Shown one piece after another: positions 26,485 through 34,749 of a DNA stretch of 64,000 nt. This stretch comes from Sphingomonas sp. (lineage in GTDB: Bacteria > Pseudomonadota > Alphaproteobacteria > Sphingomonadales > Sphingomonadaceae). The translations under genes and the position numbers were made by a program. The DNA lies in the NCBI GenBank assembly GCA_017418975.1, contig JAFOMG010000012.1:124001-188000 (forward strand), in the 5' to 3' direction. Within the stretch, counting starts at the first letter, position 1; each line of letters starts with the position of its first letter. The notes under the pieces were generated by a model that worked only from the letters and a program-made list of their open reading frames with translations, did not search any database and was not told the origin of the DNA.

Positions 26485-26868
26485 CTAACGCTCTTCCCAG
26501 GCGAAATCGTAGAAGACGCGGAAGCGGTTGCCATCCGGATCCGCGGCGAAGAATTCATAGAGCTTCCAGGGCTCGGCCCGGGGCGGACCATCGATGGCGA
26601 CACCCCGTTCCGACCATTCGGCATGGAGCGCATCGACTTCCGCCCGACCGTTCAGATTGAGCCACAGGACCAGGGGCGGAGCATTGCCGAGATGCGCGCG
26701 ATACGCGGTGTTGCTCAGGAACATCCGGCTCGCCCCCCGCGACACGCCGGCAAGACCGAGCGCCTCGTCCGACCAGTCGATCGTGAAGGCCAGGCGCGTG
26801 CGGTACCAGTCCAGCGCGGCGGCGAGATCGGAAACCGGAATCTCCGGGCAGGCAGCAGGGAAGCTCAT
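26485..26868 (-). CDS. VOC/glyoxalase-fold protein
   Basis: The 127-residue protein has two beta-alpha-beta-beta-beta units of the vicinal oxygen chelate fold. It opens with PEIPVSDLAAALDWYRTRLAF and closes with FFAADPDGNRFRVFYDF, where the glutamate of typical DPDGN-x-hE metal sites is replaced by R-x-F, so metal binding is uncertain. It looks closest to bleomycin-resistance-type VOC proteins, which may bind ligands without catalysis. No operon partner helps define its substrate. Confidence 0.8.
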   Translation of the reverse strand: MSFPAACPEIPVSDLAAALDWYRTRLAFTIDWSDEALGLAGVSRGASRMFLSNTAYRAHLGNAPPLVLWLNLNGRAEVDALHAEWSERGVAIDGPPRAEPWKLYEFFAADPDGNRFRVFYDFAWEER

Positions 26869-27051
26869 CGGCCGCCGGCTTCTCGATGGGCGCGCGCGCC
26901 TGGAGCCGACAACGATAGGAGCAGGAATGCCGGCCGGCGCATATGCTCCCCCGATAGCGATCCTGCCTTCAGCCTAGACGCAAACCCGCGCCCCGTCCAA
27001 GCCCGCTCGATCCGCGAACGATTGGCATTAGCGGCGGAGGCACATAGGAAA

Positions 27052-27078
27052 GGGGGCCGCCTACACGGGCAGCCCCTC
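27052..27078 (-). terminator. Possible terminator of the M23 peptidase gene
   Basis: On the minus strand GGGGCTGCC and GGCGGCCCC flank a 6-nt loop and are followed by CTTTCC. The T-run is short, so the assignment is weak. Confidence 0.35.
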
Positions 27079-27104
27079 TCCTCTCCTGACTCTGAAAGCC
27101 GGTG

Positions 27105-28295
27105 TTACTTGCTGGTGGCCGGACCGCCGACGCCGCCCGCCACGCGGTCCTGCACCGAAGCGAGATACTCGCCGGTCTGCAGGAACGGGATCGGGTTCAC
27201 CGCCTTGCCGTCGACGCGCACTTCATAATGGAGGTGGCTGCCGGTCGAACGGCCGGTCGAGCCCATCAGGCCGATCAGCTGGCCGCGCTTCACGCGGGTA
27301 TTGTCGGCGACGAGGATCTTCGAGAGATGGCCGTAGCGGGTCTCGATGCCGCGGCCATGGTTGATCTGGACGAGATTGCCATAGCCGCCCTGCCGGCCGG
27401 CATGGCTGATGACGCCATCGGCCGTCGCATAGATCGGCGTGCCGAGCGCGCCTGGAATATCGACGCCGGCGTGCATCGCGGCAGTGCCGCGGAACGGATC
27501 CGAGCGGACCCCGTAATTCGAAGTGAAGGTGAGCTTGTCGACCGGCTGCATCGACGGGATCGAAATCACCGTCTGCTCGAGCATGTCGAGCTTCTTCCAA
27601 GTGACGAACAGTGCGCGGAACTGGGCGTCGGCCGCCTCGGCCGAGGCGTCGCTGCCGCTCGCATTGTCGTTGTCGATCGGCTCATAGGGGCCGCCCATCG
27701 CCGGCACCTTCACATAGCGCTCGGGCGAAAGGCCGAGGCGGCGAAGCTCGCCCGCGGTCTGCTGATACCGGGCCTCGCCGGCGGCGCGGGCCTTGCCGGC
27801 CAGCGCGATCTGGCGCGCCTCGACCCGCTTGAGCGGGGCGAGGACTTCATTGGCGACGGCGCTGGTGCGCTGCGAGGCGCCCGGCAGCGGCTGCTCGATC
27901 ACCTTGCGATCGCCCTTGCCGGTGAGCGTCGCGCTGATCAGCGCCTGGTGCTGCTCGACGCGCGCGGCCTGGAGGCGCGCGGCCTCCTTGGCGGCGGTGA
28001 CATCGGCCTGCATCTTCTCGACCTGCTCGCGCATCTGGGCGACCTGCGCCTCCGGCGAAGCGGGGGTACCGGTCACGCCGCTGATCGCGATCGCGCCCAC
28101 CGCGGCCTGGGCCACACCATAGGCCGAGAACAGCACGGTGACGGTGGCGACGCCGGCGAGCAGCGCCTGGGTGCGCCCGGCGACGCTGAAACGCTTCAGG
28201 TCGCGGCCGTCATGGAAAATAAAATCGCGGGTAGTGAAAAAAGCACGGAACCGCTGAGCTGCGGTAGCGGTTCTGGTGTTCGACGCCTTAGCCAT
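27105..28295 (-). CDS. Membrane-anchored M23 peptidase (LytM domain)
   Basis: The 396-residue protein has a basic N-terminus, a membrane segment (about 44-72), a coiled-coil (about 83-200) and a C-terminal M23 domain (about 250-375). The zinc ligands are intact: HAGVDIPGALG contains HxxxD and GSHLHYEVRVDG contains HxH. This makes it a likely active cell-wall endopeptidase rather than a degenerate EnvC/NlpD-type activator. The coiled-coil plus LytM layout is that of divisome-associated or CtrA-era alphaproteobacterial hydrolases such as DipM relatives. It acts in the periplasm on peptidoglycan crosslinks. Confidence 0.9.
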   Translation of the reverse strand: MAKASNTRTATAAQRFRAFFTTRDFIFHDGRDLKRFSVAGRTQALLAGVATVTVLFSAYGVAQAAVGAIAISGVTGTPASPEAQVAQMREQVEKMQADVTAAKEAARLQAARVEQHQALISATLTGKGDRKVIEQPLPGASQRTSAVANEVLAPLKRVEARQIALAGKARAAGEARYQQTAGELRRLGLSPERYVKVPAMGGPYEPIDNDNASGSDASAEAADAQFRALFVTWKKLDMLEQTVISIPSMQPVDKLTFTSNYGVRSDPFRGTAAMHAGVDIPGALGTPIYATADGVISHAGRQGGYGNLVQINHGRGIETRYGHLSKILVADNTRVKRGQLIGLMGSTGRSTGSHLHYEVRVDGKAVNPIPFLQTGEYLASVQDRVAGGVGGPATSK

Positions 28296-28417
28296 GATTC
28301 CCCGGCAGTTTCATGGAAGCCAGCACCGAAACGCGACCCGGCCGCCGTACTTCGAATTATCCCGTGTCGCAGGAAGCAGCCCCTCCGCCTCTGGACGATG
28401 GCTTGTGGCCCGAGGAA

Positions 28418-29212
28418 TCAGTCCACGGCAAGAGGTTGGTAATAATCGCGGGACAAACCGGCTGAGTCGCGCGCCGAGTCGTTGAACGGAGGCTTAAGCA
28501 AGCCGCGGAAATGTCGGGTCACCAGCGCCTGCCAGGCCGTTTCGGGGACGAAACCCTTTTCGCGGCAGGCTGATTCGAACCAGCGGGTTCCGGCGCGGAC
28601 ATGCCGCACCTCGTCGTTCAGAATGCGTGTGAGAATGCGCGCCGTAACCGCATCATCCGCCGCCAGAAATCGCTCGATCGTGGCGGGCGTCACATCGAGC
28701 CCGCGCGCCTCCAGCACCATCGGCACCACCGCCAGCCGGGCAAGCGGATCATGCGCGGTCTCGGCCGCCGCGTCCCACAATCCGTCATGCGCGGGCATCG
28801 CGCCATACTGGCTGCCCAGCTTCCGCAGCCGCCGGTCGAGCAGGGCGAAATGCATCGCCTCGTCGGCGCCGACCTGCATCCAGTCATCGGTGAAGCCGCG
28901 CGGAAACTGCCCGCCAAAGCGCCCCGCCGCATCGAAGGCAAGGTCGATCGCGGCGAATTCGATATGCGCGAGCGCGTGGATCAGCGCGATCCGCCCGCGC
29001 TCGGAGCCGCCCTTGCCGCGCTTGGGCATGCGGTTGGGCGGCAGCAGCTCCGGCCTGTCGGGGCGCGCGGGGCGATCGGGCATCGCCACGTCGAACGCAA
29101 AGGCCAGCCGTCCCAGCCGCCAGTCGCGCGCGGCGGCGCGGGCCGCCTTTACCTTGTCGGCCGGCGCCGCCGCGGCGAGCACCGCGCGACAGGCCTCGGC
29201 AACGCTTCTCAC
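28418..29212 (-). CDS. DUF455 ferritin-like protein
   Basis: The 264-residue protein belongs to the DUF455 family, whose members have a ferritin-like four-helix bundle. Putative iron ligands are in ALAHIEFAAIDLAFD (about 80-94), VGADEAMHFALLDRRL (about 115-130) and LNDEVRHVRAGTRWF (about 198-212), matching E-x2-H patterns of di-iron proteins. The function is unknown, though a hydroxylase of the MiaE type has been suggested for relatives. The start is GTG overlapping the bcp stop in GTGA, so it is coupled to a peroxiredoxin, which hints at a redox-linked role. Confidence 0.82.
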   Translation of the reverse strand: MRSVAEACRAVLAAAAPADKVKAARAAARDWRLGRLAFAFDVAMPDRPARPDRPELLPPNRMPKRGKGGSERGRIALIHALAHIEFAAIDLAFDAAGRFGGQFPRGFTDDWMQVGADEAMHFALLDRRLRKLGSQYGAMPAHDGLWDAAAETAHDPLARLAVVPMVLEARGLDVTPATIERFLAADDAVTARILTRILNDEVRHVRAGTRWFESACREKGFVPETAWQALVTRHFRGLLKPPFNDSARDSAGLSRDYYQPLAVD

Positions 29213-29682
29213 CGCGCCTGCATTTCCTTGATCGATTCGAGGACGTCCACCGCATGGCCGGGCACGCGCACGCGGCGCCAGGCGCGGAACAGCCTGCCCT
29301 CATCGTCGAACAGGAAGGTCGAGCGATCGATGCCCATATAGCGCTTGCCGTAGAGCTGCTTCTCCACCCAGACGCCGAACGCCTCCATCGCCTTGCCCTC
29401 GGTATCGGTCGCGAGCGGCACGGTTAGGTCGTATTTGTTGATGAACTTCTGGTGCTTGATCGGCGGATCCTTGGAAACGCCGAGCACCTCGGCACCGAGC
29501 GCCGCGAATTCCGGCAGCAATGCCGAGAAATCCTGCGCCTCGCGCGTGCAGCCCGACGTGTCGTCCTTGGGATAGAAATAGAGGACAAAGGGCTTCCCCA
29601 CTTTGTCCGCGAGCGCGATCCCCTCTCCCTCGGTTCCGTCGAGATCGACCGCGGGGATCTTGTCGCCTTCCTCGATAGCCAT
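29209..29682 (-). CDS. bcp: Bcp-type thioredoxin-dependent peroxiredoxin
   Basis: The 157-residue protein has the AhpC/TSA fold with peroxidatic cysteine in YPKDDTSGCTREAQDF (near residue 46). E. coli Bcp has a resolving cysteine five residues later; here that position is not cysteine and no other cysteine follows, so the enzyme is probably one-Cys type, reduced by an external thiol. The ATG at 29682 follows GGAG; a longer reading adds an unrelated N-terminus. It lies 10 bp downstream of glnE and overlaps the DUF455 gene. It detoxifies hydroperoxides. Confidence 0.9.
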   Translation of the reverse strand: MAIEEGDKIPAVDLDGTEGEGIALADKVGKPFVLYFYPKDDTSGCTREAQDFSALLPEFAALGAEVLGVSKDPPIKHQKFINKYDLTVPLATDTEGKAMEAFGVWVEKQLYGKRYMGIDRSTFLFDDEGRLFRAWRRVRVPGHAVDVLESIKEMQAR

Positions 29683-29692
29683 CGTCTTCTCC

Positions 29693-32392
29693 TCAGGCAG
29701 GGCCGCGCACCGCCGCCCAGCAATCGCGAACCTCCTGCCGGGTCCGGTCGAGCTGCGCAACCACCTCATCCCAGCTGCCGAGCTCGAGCGCGCGGGCGAT
29801 CAGCGCCTGGGTGGCGAAGCCCGGCGGCTGCGCGTCGGGCGCGACCAGCCGCATGGTGACGAGCAGCCGGGTGAGGAAATCATGCGCCGGGCGCATGGCG
29901 GCGGGCAGCAGCCCCTGCTCCGCCAGCTGGTCGATCGCCGCCCCCAGCCTCGGCTCGAAGCCGGCATGGTGGACGAGCTGGGTCACATGCACCGCGAACT
30001 CCAGGTCGACGAGCCCGCCATCGAGCAGCTTGGCGTCGAGCGGTCCCTTGGGCGGCTTGTGCGCCGCCATGTCGGCCCGCATCCTGACGGCCTCGGCCCG
30101 GATGTCGCGCTCCGGCCGCGCGCCCCGGAGCACCGTGTCGATGATCGCCTGGACCCTGGCGCGCGCCGATGGCGAGCCGAAGACCGGGCGGGCACGGGTG
30201 AGCGCCATATGCTCCCAGGTCCAGGCATCCTGGCGCTGATATTTCTCGAAGCCGTCGAGCGACACGACCAGCGGCCCCTGCGCACCCGAGGGGCGCAGCC
30301 GGGTGTCGACTTCGTAGAGCGGCCCGGCGGGCGTCGGCACCGAGAGCGCGGCGGTGACGCGCTGGCCGAGCCGGTTGTAGTACATCACCGCGCCGAGCGG
30401 CTTGGCGCCGTCGCTCTCCGCCGCATAATCGCCGGTGAAGAGGTAGACGAGGTCGAGATCCGAGGCATGGGTGAGCGCCTGCCCGCCCATCCGGCCCAGC
30501 GCGAGGATCACCAGCTCGCTATCGGGCACCACGCCGTGATTGCGTGAGAATTCGCTGACCGTCGCGCTGGCCAATGTCTCGATCGCCGCCTCGGCGACCC
30601 GGGCATAGCCCGTCGAGACCTCCAGCGGATCGCTCGCCCCGGCGACGATCTGGGCGCCGAGCGCGAAGCGCTTCTCGTTGACGAAGCGCCGGACGAACTC
30701 GAGCTGGAACTGATAGTCCGAGCCCGGCTCCCAGCGGCGCATGCCGGCGGCGAGCGTCTCGATATCGGGAACCGGCGCCAGCGCGGTCGCGTCGATCAGC
30801 CCGTCGAGCAGTTCGGCGCGCCGCCCCAGCTGCTCGGCCAGCGTGGGCGCCAGCGCCAGGATCGCGCCGAGCAGCTGGGCGAGCCCGGGCTGTGCTTCGA
30901 GCAGGCGGAAGAAGTTGATCGCGCTGGGCAGGCGCGAGAGCATCGCATCGAAGCGGGTGATCGCGTGCACCGTGTCCGGCGCGCGGGAGAACGCGTCGAT
31001 CAGGCCGGGCAATACCGATTCCAGCGCTTCCCGGGCGGCCGGGGTGCGGAGCGCCGGATAAGTGCCGGCCCGCCAGCCCTGGACGATCCGCGCGGCGCCG
31101 TCCGGCCGCTCGAACCCCGCCGAGCCGAGCTTCGCCTCGAGCGGCAGGCTCTCGTTCGGCAGCCGCTGCTCCTCCTCGCCCGCCAGGCTGTCATAGATCG
31201 CGCCGACGCGCGTGACCTGCGGCCGGAGCAGATCGGTGAGCGCCGCGCCATCCGCCAGCCCGTGCAGCCGGGCGACATTGTCGAGGGAGTCGGGGTTCTC
31301 CGGCAACTGATGGGTCTGGCGATCGTCGACCATCTGCAGCCGATGCTCGATCGTGCGCAGCGCGACATAGGCCCGGGTGAGGTCCCGCGCCTCGTCGGAC
31401 TCGATCCGCCCCGCCTCCGCCAGCGCGGCGAGCGCGTCGCGGGTGGCGGGCGCACGCAGCGAGGGTTCGCGGCCGCCATGGATGAGCTGGTGGATCTGGG
31501 CGAAGAACTCGACCTCGCGGATGCCGCCCCGCCCCCGCTTCAGGTCATAGCCGGGGCCGAACGCCTGGGCCTGCGAATAATGATCGCGGATGCGGCGGCT
31601 GATGTCGCGGATCTCGCGGATCGTCCCATAGTCGAGCGCGCGGCGCCATACGAACGGACGGATCGCGTCGAGGAAATAGCCGCCGAGCGCCAGGTCGCCG
31701 GCACAGGCCCGGGCGCGGATAAAGGCCGCGCGCTCCCAGGGCAGCGCCTGGCTTTCATAATAGGAGATCGCCGCCTCGACCGGCAGCACGATCGGCGTCA
31801 CTTCGGGCGAGGGGCGCAGCCGCAGGTCGACGCGCAGCACATAGCCGTCGCCGTCGCGCGCCTGGAGCAGCTCGACCACGCGGCGGCCGATCCGCACCGC
31901 CGCTTCCTGCACGTCCTCGCGCGGGCGGCAGGGCAGCGTCTCGGGATCGAAGAGCAGGATCGGATCGATGTCCGACGAATAGTTCAGCTCGCGGCTGCCC
32001 TGCTTGCCAAGCGCGATCGCGGCGAATCCGCGCGGCTCGGCATCGGGCGTGCGCTCGAGGATCGCCGCGCGAATCGCACGGTCCAGCGCATCATCGGCGA
32101 AATCGGTGAGGAGGTGCGTGACCCGCGTGAGATCGAACCGGCCCGAAAGATCGCCCAGGGCGACGAGGAGCGCGAGCCGGCGGCGCTCGATGCGCAGCCG
32201 CGCCCCCTCGCCCATTTCGCCCGCGATCGCCCGCGCGGCCGCACGGGGATCCGCAAGGGCGGCGTCGAGATCGGCGACCAGCGCCGCCTCGCGCGTGAGC
32301 AGATTGTCGAGGAAGGGCGCATGGGCCCGAGCACGTGCGACGGCGTCGGCGAGATCGGCGGGCAAAGGGGTTTCAGTCACGGAATCAGTCAC
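29693..32392 (-). CDS. glnE: Bifunctional glutamine synthetase adenylyltransferase/deadenylylase
   Basis: The roughly 900-residue enzyme controls glutamine synthetase by adding or removing AMP on a tyrosine. It has two nucleotidyltransferase domains, each with the G-x-D-x-D pattern: LGKQGSRELNYSSDID in the N-terminal half (deadenylylation) and LGRMGGQALTHASDLDL in the C-terminal half (adenylylation), each with a following LRPSG/LRPSPE segment. GlnB-PII normally directs which activity runs. No ATG is available; I prefer GTG at 32392, with GTG at 32380 an alternative. It is divergent from a NepR-like gene with about 60 bp between. Confidence 0.94.
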   Translation of the reverse strand: MTDSVTETPLPADLADAVARARAHAPFLDNLLTREAALVADLDAALADPRAAARAIAGEMGEGARLRIERRRLALLVALGDLSGRFDLTRVTHLLTDFADDALDRAIRAAILERTPDAEPRGFAAIALGKQGSRELNYSSDIDPILLFDPETLPCRPREDVQEAAVRIGRRVVELLQARDGDGYVLRVDLRLRPSPEVTPIVLPVEAAISYYESQALPWERAAFIRARACAGDLALGGYFLDAIRPFVWRRALDYGTIREIRDISRRIRDHYSQAQAFGPGYDLKRGRGGIREVEFFAQIHQLIHGGREPSLRAPATRDALAALAEAGRIESDEARDLTRAYVALRTIEHRLQMVDDRQTHQLPENPDSLDNVARLHGLADGAALTDLLRPQVTRVGAIYDSLAGEEEQRLPNESLPLEAKLGSAGFERPDGAARIVQGWRAGTYPALRTPAAREALESVLPGLIDAFSRAPDTVHAITRFDAMLSRLPSAINFFRLLEAQPGLAQLLGAILALAPTLAEQLGRRAELLDGLIDATALAPVPDIETLAAGMRRWEPGSDYQFQLEFVRRFVNEKRFALGAQIVAGASDPLEVSTGYARVAEAAIETLASATVSEFSRNHGVVPDSELVILALGRMGGQALTHASDLDLVYLFTGDYAAESDGAKPLGAVMYYNRLGQRVTAALSVPTPAGPLYEVDTRLRPSGAQGPLVVSLDGFEKYQRQDAWTWEHMALTRARPVFGSPSARARVQAIIDTVLRGARPERDIRAEAVRMRADMAAHKPPKGPLDAKLLDGGLVDLEFAVHVTQLVHHAGFEPRLGAAIDQLAEQGLLPAAMRPAHDFLTRLLVTMRLVAPDAQPPGFATQALIARALELGSWDEVVAQLDRTRQEVRDCWAAVRGPA

Positions 32393-32454
32393 CTGCGAAA
32401 CGGTGCATTGCAAAAAGTCAAGCAACAAAACGAGAATTGAATTGTTCTAGCAAC

Positions 32455-32628
32455 ATGAACCAGACGACTTCAGCCCCGGCCAGCGAAGCCCGGCAGCCCG
32501 CATATCGGGTCGAAGCGCCGCGCGCCAGCGATGCGATCGGCCTGGCGCTGCGCGACGCCTATGCGCGGGACACGGGGCTGCCGGACGACATGGCGGCGAT
32601 GCTTCGCCTGCTCAACCGGCCCCGCTGA
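32455..32628 (+). CDS. Second NepR-like anti-sigma factor
   Basis: The 57-residue protein has a disordered N-terminus (MNQTTSAPASEARQPAYRVE) and then IGLALRDAYARDTGLPDDMAAMLRLLNR. This aligns with the core of the true NepR in this window (VGVALRQAYDEALGEAVPDDLLDLLKKL): G-x-ALR-x-AY then LPDD/VPDD then a leucine-rich helix. NepR proteins bind and inhibit EcfG. The gene points at the sigma factor gene on the opposite strand, with a bidirectional terminator between. It is probably a paralogous NepR, perhaps binding this sigma or PhyR with different affinity. The short length leaves some doubt. Confidence 0.6.
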   Translation: MNQTTSAPASEARQPAYRVEAPRASDAIGLALRDAYARDTGLPDDMAAMLRLLNRPR

Positions 32629-32653
32629 ACCTCGAGCTTTCCCGGCATGGAAA

Positions 32654-32682
32654 AGGCCGCGCTCCTTCGGGGAACGCGGCCT
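32654..32682. terminator. Bidirectional terminator
   Basis: AGGCCGCG (32654-32661) and CGCGGCCT (32675-32682) form the stem; AAAA precedes and AATTTT follows. It separates the NepR-like gene from the convergent sigma factor gene. Confidence 0.75.
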
Positions 32683-32702
32683 GAATTTTGCGCGGGCCCG
32701 GC

Positions 32703-33362
32703 CTATTTGGGCGAGAGGTCGCCGCGATCGCGGCTGAGATCCTCCACTTCGCCCATGATCGTGTCGAGCGCCGTCTTGCCTTCGGCGGTGCCCGGTTCCA
32801 GCCGCCGCGAAGGCAGCTGCCCTTCGCTGAGCAGATGTTCGAGCGCGACCCGCCCACGCGCGACGCGGCTCTTGATCGTGCCGACGGCGACCTGGCAGAT
32901 CTCGGCCGCCTCCTCATAGGCGAAGCCCCCCGCCCCGACCAGGATCAGCGCCTCGCGCTGCGGCTGGGGAAGGTGGAGCAACGCGCGCTGCATGTCCGAG
33001 AGCTCGACATGCCGGTCCTGGCTGGCGGGCGCGGCGAGCAGCCGGTCGGCGACCAGATCGTCCCATTCGCCCTTGAAGCGCGCGCGGCGCATCTGGCTGA
33101 GATACAGGTTGCGCAGGATGATGAAGGTCCAGGCGCGCATGTTGGTGCCGGCCTGGAAGCGCTTGCGCGCCGCCCAGGCCTTGAGCAGCGTCTCCTGCAC
33201 CAGATCGTCGGCGAGGTCGCGGCTGCCCGAAAGCGAGCGGCCAAAGGCGCGCAGATGCGGGATGACCATCGCGAGCTGTTTCTTGAACTCGGGGTCGGAG
33301 AGCGAGACATGCTCCTGCGGCGCCTCGGTCCCCTTGTCCTCGGGCTGTTCGGACTGACTCAT
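32703..33362 (-). CDS. ecfG: EcfG-type sigma factor of the general stress response
   Basis: The 219-residue protein has sigma region 2 (about 40-110: SLSGSRDLADDLVQETLLKA and TNMRAWTFIILRNLYLS) and region 4 (about 140-190: LPQPQREALILVGAGGFAYEEAAEICQ, IKSRVARGR). This is the EcfG pattern, and its position near phyR and nepR supports it. EcfG directs RNA polymerase to GGAAC-N16/17-GTT promoters when PhyR frees it from NepR. The ATG at 33362 is the usual N-terminal length; an in-frame ATG further upstream would add about 28 residues. I see no good EcfG promoter directly upstream of it. Confidence 0.92.
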   Translation of the reverse strand: MSQSEQPEDKGTEAPQEHVSLSDPEFKKQLAMVIPHLRAFGRSLSGSRDLADDLVQETLLKAWAARKRFQAGTNMRAWTFIILRNLYLSQMRRARFKGEWDDLVADRLLAAPASQDRHVELSDMQRALLHLPQPQREALILVGAGGFAYEEAAEICQVAVGTIKSRVARGRVALEHLLSEGQLPSRRLEPGTAEGKTALDTIMGEVEDLSRDRGDLSPK

Positions 33363-33457
33363 TCGATCCCGCTTTTTTGCGTGGGCCGCGTGGAAGCGGC
33401 CTGTTCCAGAGATAGGCTTGGTGGCCGCGATTGCCAGCATATTCATGCCGTGCGCGG

Positions 33458-33595
33458 TCAGAAGAGAAGGATCACGGCGAACGCGACGATGACCAGCACC
33501 AGGCCATAGCCCAGCACATAGCGCGTCATATGCGGCGTAGCGCCGGCGCGGGCCCGTTCGCTGTCGATATGGATGGATTCGTCATTCTCAGCCAT
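33458..33595 (-). CDS. 45-residue single-pass membrane protein in the GSR locus
   Basis: A 45-codon frame runs between phyR and ecfG on their strand. The product has an acidic start (MAENDESIHIDSERARAG) and a C-terminal membrane segment (about 27-45: VLGYGLVLVIVAFAVILLF) that ends the protein. The layout is that of a small tail-anchored inner-membrane protein. It lies 73 bp after phyR and about 95 bp before ecfG, so it may share the phyR transcript. Nothing is known of its function; a membrane link to stress signalling is speculation. It is easily missed because it is so short. Confidence 0.6.
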   Translation of the reverse strand: MAENDESIHIDSERARAGATPHMTRYVLGYGLVLVIVAFAVILLF

Positions 33596-33668
33596 GCCAT
33601 CTACAACCCGCGAAGACCGTTTTGGGTCCGTATCATGTGGAACCCGCGCCGGATTTTTCGCGAATGGT

Positions 33669-34466
33669 TCAGGCCGGGACGGTCGCCTGGTCGAAGAACA
33701 GCGCCTGGCTGATCGTCGTCTTCACGGTTTCCCGCTGGAACGGCTTGGTGATCAGGAAGGTCGGCTCGGGCCGCTCGCCGGTGAGCAGCCGCTCCGGGAA
33801 GGCAGTGATGAAGATCACCGGCACCGAGAATTCGGCAAGGATGTCCTTCACCGCGTCGATGCCCGAGCTGTCGTCGGCGAGCTGGATGTCGGCCAGGACC
33901 AGCCCGGGCCGGTCCTCCATCGCCAGCGCGACCGCTTCGTCGCGCGTGACGGCGACGCCGGTCACCTCATGGCCCAGATCGCGCACGATCTGCTCCAGAT
34001 CCATCGCGATGAGCGGCTCGTCCTCGATGATCATCACCCGCGTGCGCGTCTGGCGCTCGATCTCGGCCACGGCTTCGCCCACCAGCTTCTGCACCTGTCC
34101 CGCATCCTCCTCGATCAGATAGCCCGCATCCTCGATGCTGAAGCCCTCGACCGTGGTGAGCAGCAGCGCCTGGCGCGACAATGGGGTGAGGCGCGCGAGC
34201 CGCTTGCGGGCGATCGCCTCATTCTCGTTGGCGGCATCCGCGACGACATCCTCTTCCTCGAGATGCGTCGACTGCCAGATCGCCTGGAAGGTGCGGTACA
34301 GGCCCAGCCGGGGATCGACTTCGCGGGGGAACTGGTCCGGCGCCGCGACGATCGCCTCGAGCGCCGCGCGCACATAGCGATCGCCATCGGCCTGGCTGCC
34401 GGTGAGCGCGCGCGCATAGCGACGAAGCAACGGAAGGTGCGGCGCGAGTTGCTGTCCAAGCGACAT
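33669..34466 (-). CDS. phyR: PhyR, general stress response anti-anti-sigma regulator
   Basis: The 265-residue protein has an N-terminal sigma-factor-like domain (about 5-135) with no DNA-binding function, and a C-terminal receiver (about 143-258). Phospho-acceptor D193 is in LVLADIQL, acidic E148/D149 in IIEDEP, T221 in FITAFPE and K241 in ITKPF. The PVIFITAFPERLLTG stretch is the FATGUY type of receiver. When phosphorylated, PhyR mimics sigma and pulls NepR away from EcfG. A GGAAC promoter lies 20 bp upstream of its leader, indicating autoregulation. It is divergent from nepR-phyP. Confidence 0.96.
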   Translation of the reverse strand: MSLGQQLAPHLPLLRRYARALTGSQADGDRYVRAALEAIVAAPDQFPREVDPRLGLYRTFQAIWQSTHLEEEDVVADAANENEAIARKRLARLTPLSRQALLLTTVEGFSIEDAGYLIEEDAGQVQKLVGEAVAEIERQTRTRVMIIEDEPLIAMDLEQIVRDLGHEVTGVAVTRDEAVALAMEDRPGLVLADIQLADDSSGIDAVKDILAEFSVPVIFITAFPERLLTGERPEPTFLITKPFQRETVKTTISQALFFDQATVPA

Positions 34467-34491
34467 GGTCGAACTATTCTCCTACGAGTGC

Positions 34492-34517
34492 GGAACGGAT
34501 TGTTTCATCCCCGTTCC
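34492..34517 (-). promoter_or_regulatory. EcfG promoter of phyR
   Basis: On the minus strand GGAAC (34517-34513) is followed after 15 nt by CGTT (34497-34494), i.e. GGAAC-N16-GTT, about 28 bp before the phyR ATG. The plus strand has the same motif with the same spacing, because the site is a near-perfect dyad, so it could also fire toward nepR. Confidence 0.7.
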
Positions 34518-34582
34518 GAGCTATTGCAATCCTCATTTCGTGCCACCCGAAGGAGCCCCTCCCCGGATATTGCATCGCCTGT

Positions 34583-34608
34583 GGAACAAACGAGGCGCTA
34601 TTTGGTTT
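34583..34608 (+). promoter_or_regulatory. Candidate EcfG promoter of nepR-phyP
   Basis: GGAAC (34583-34587) is followed after 17 nt by GTTT (34605-34608), matching GGAAC-N16/17-GTT. It is about 140 bp upstream of the nepR start. Confidence 0.55.
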
Positions 34609-34749
34609 CATGGCAGATGCTGCGTAATGTTGCCGCTCAGCCGCCGGCCCCATGCGACCGGTGGCTTTCGTTCAATTCCGGAAGTTGCATCCGGAACAGG
34701 TCGCTTTTAGTCCGGGCCGTGGGTAACGCTACGGCGCAGGGGGGAATTG

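Noticed and set aside
30965..32440. Open frame of about 490 codons opposite glnE
   Set aside because: Shadow of glnE; the text has no motifs and the glnE strand has both nucleotidyltransferase domains.
33363..33457. EcfG promoter directly upstream of ecfG
   Set aside because: GGAAC is present on the minus strand at 33407-33403, but no GTT lies at 16 or 17 nt, so the match fails.
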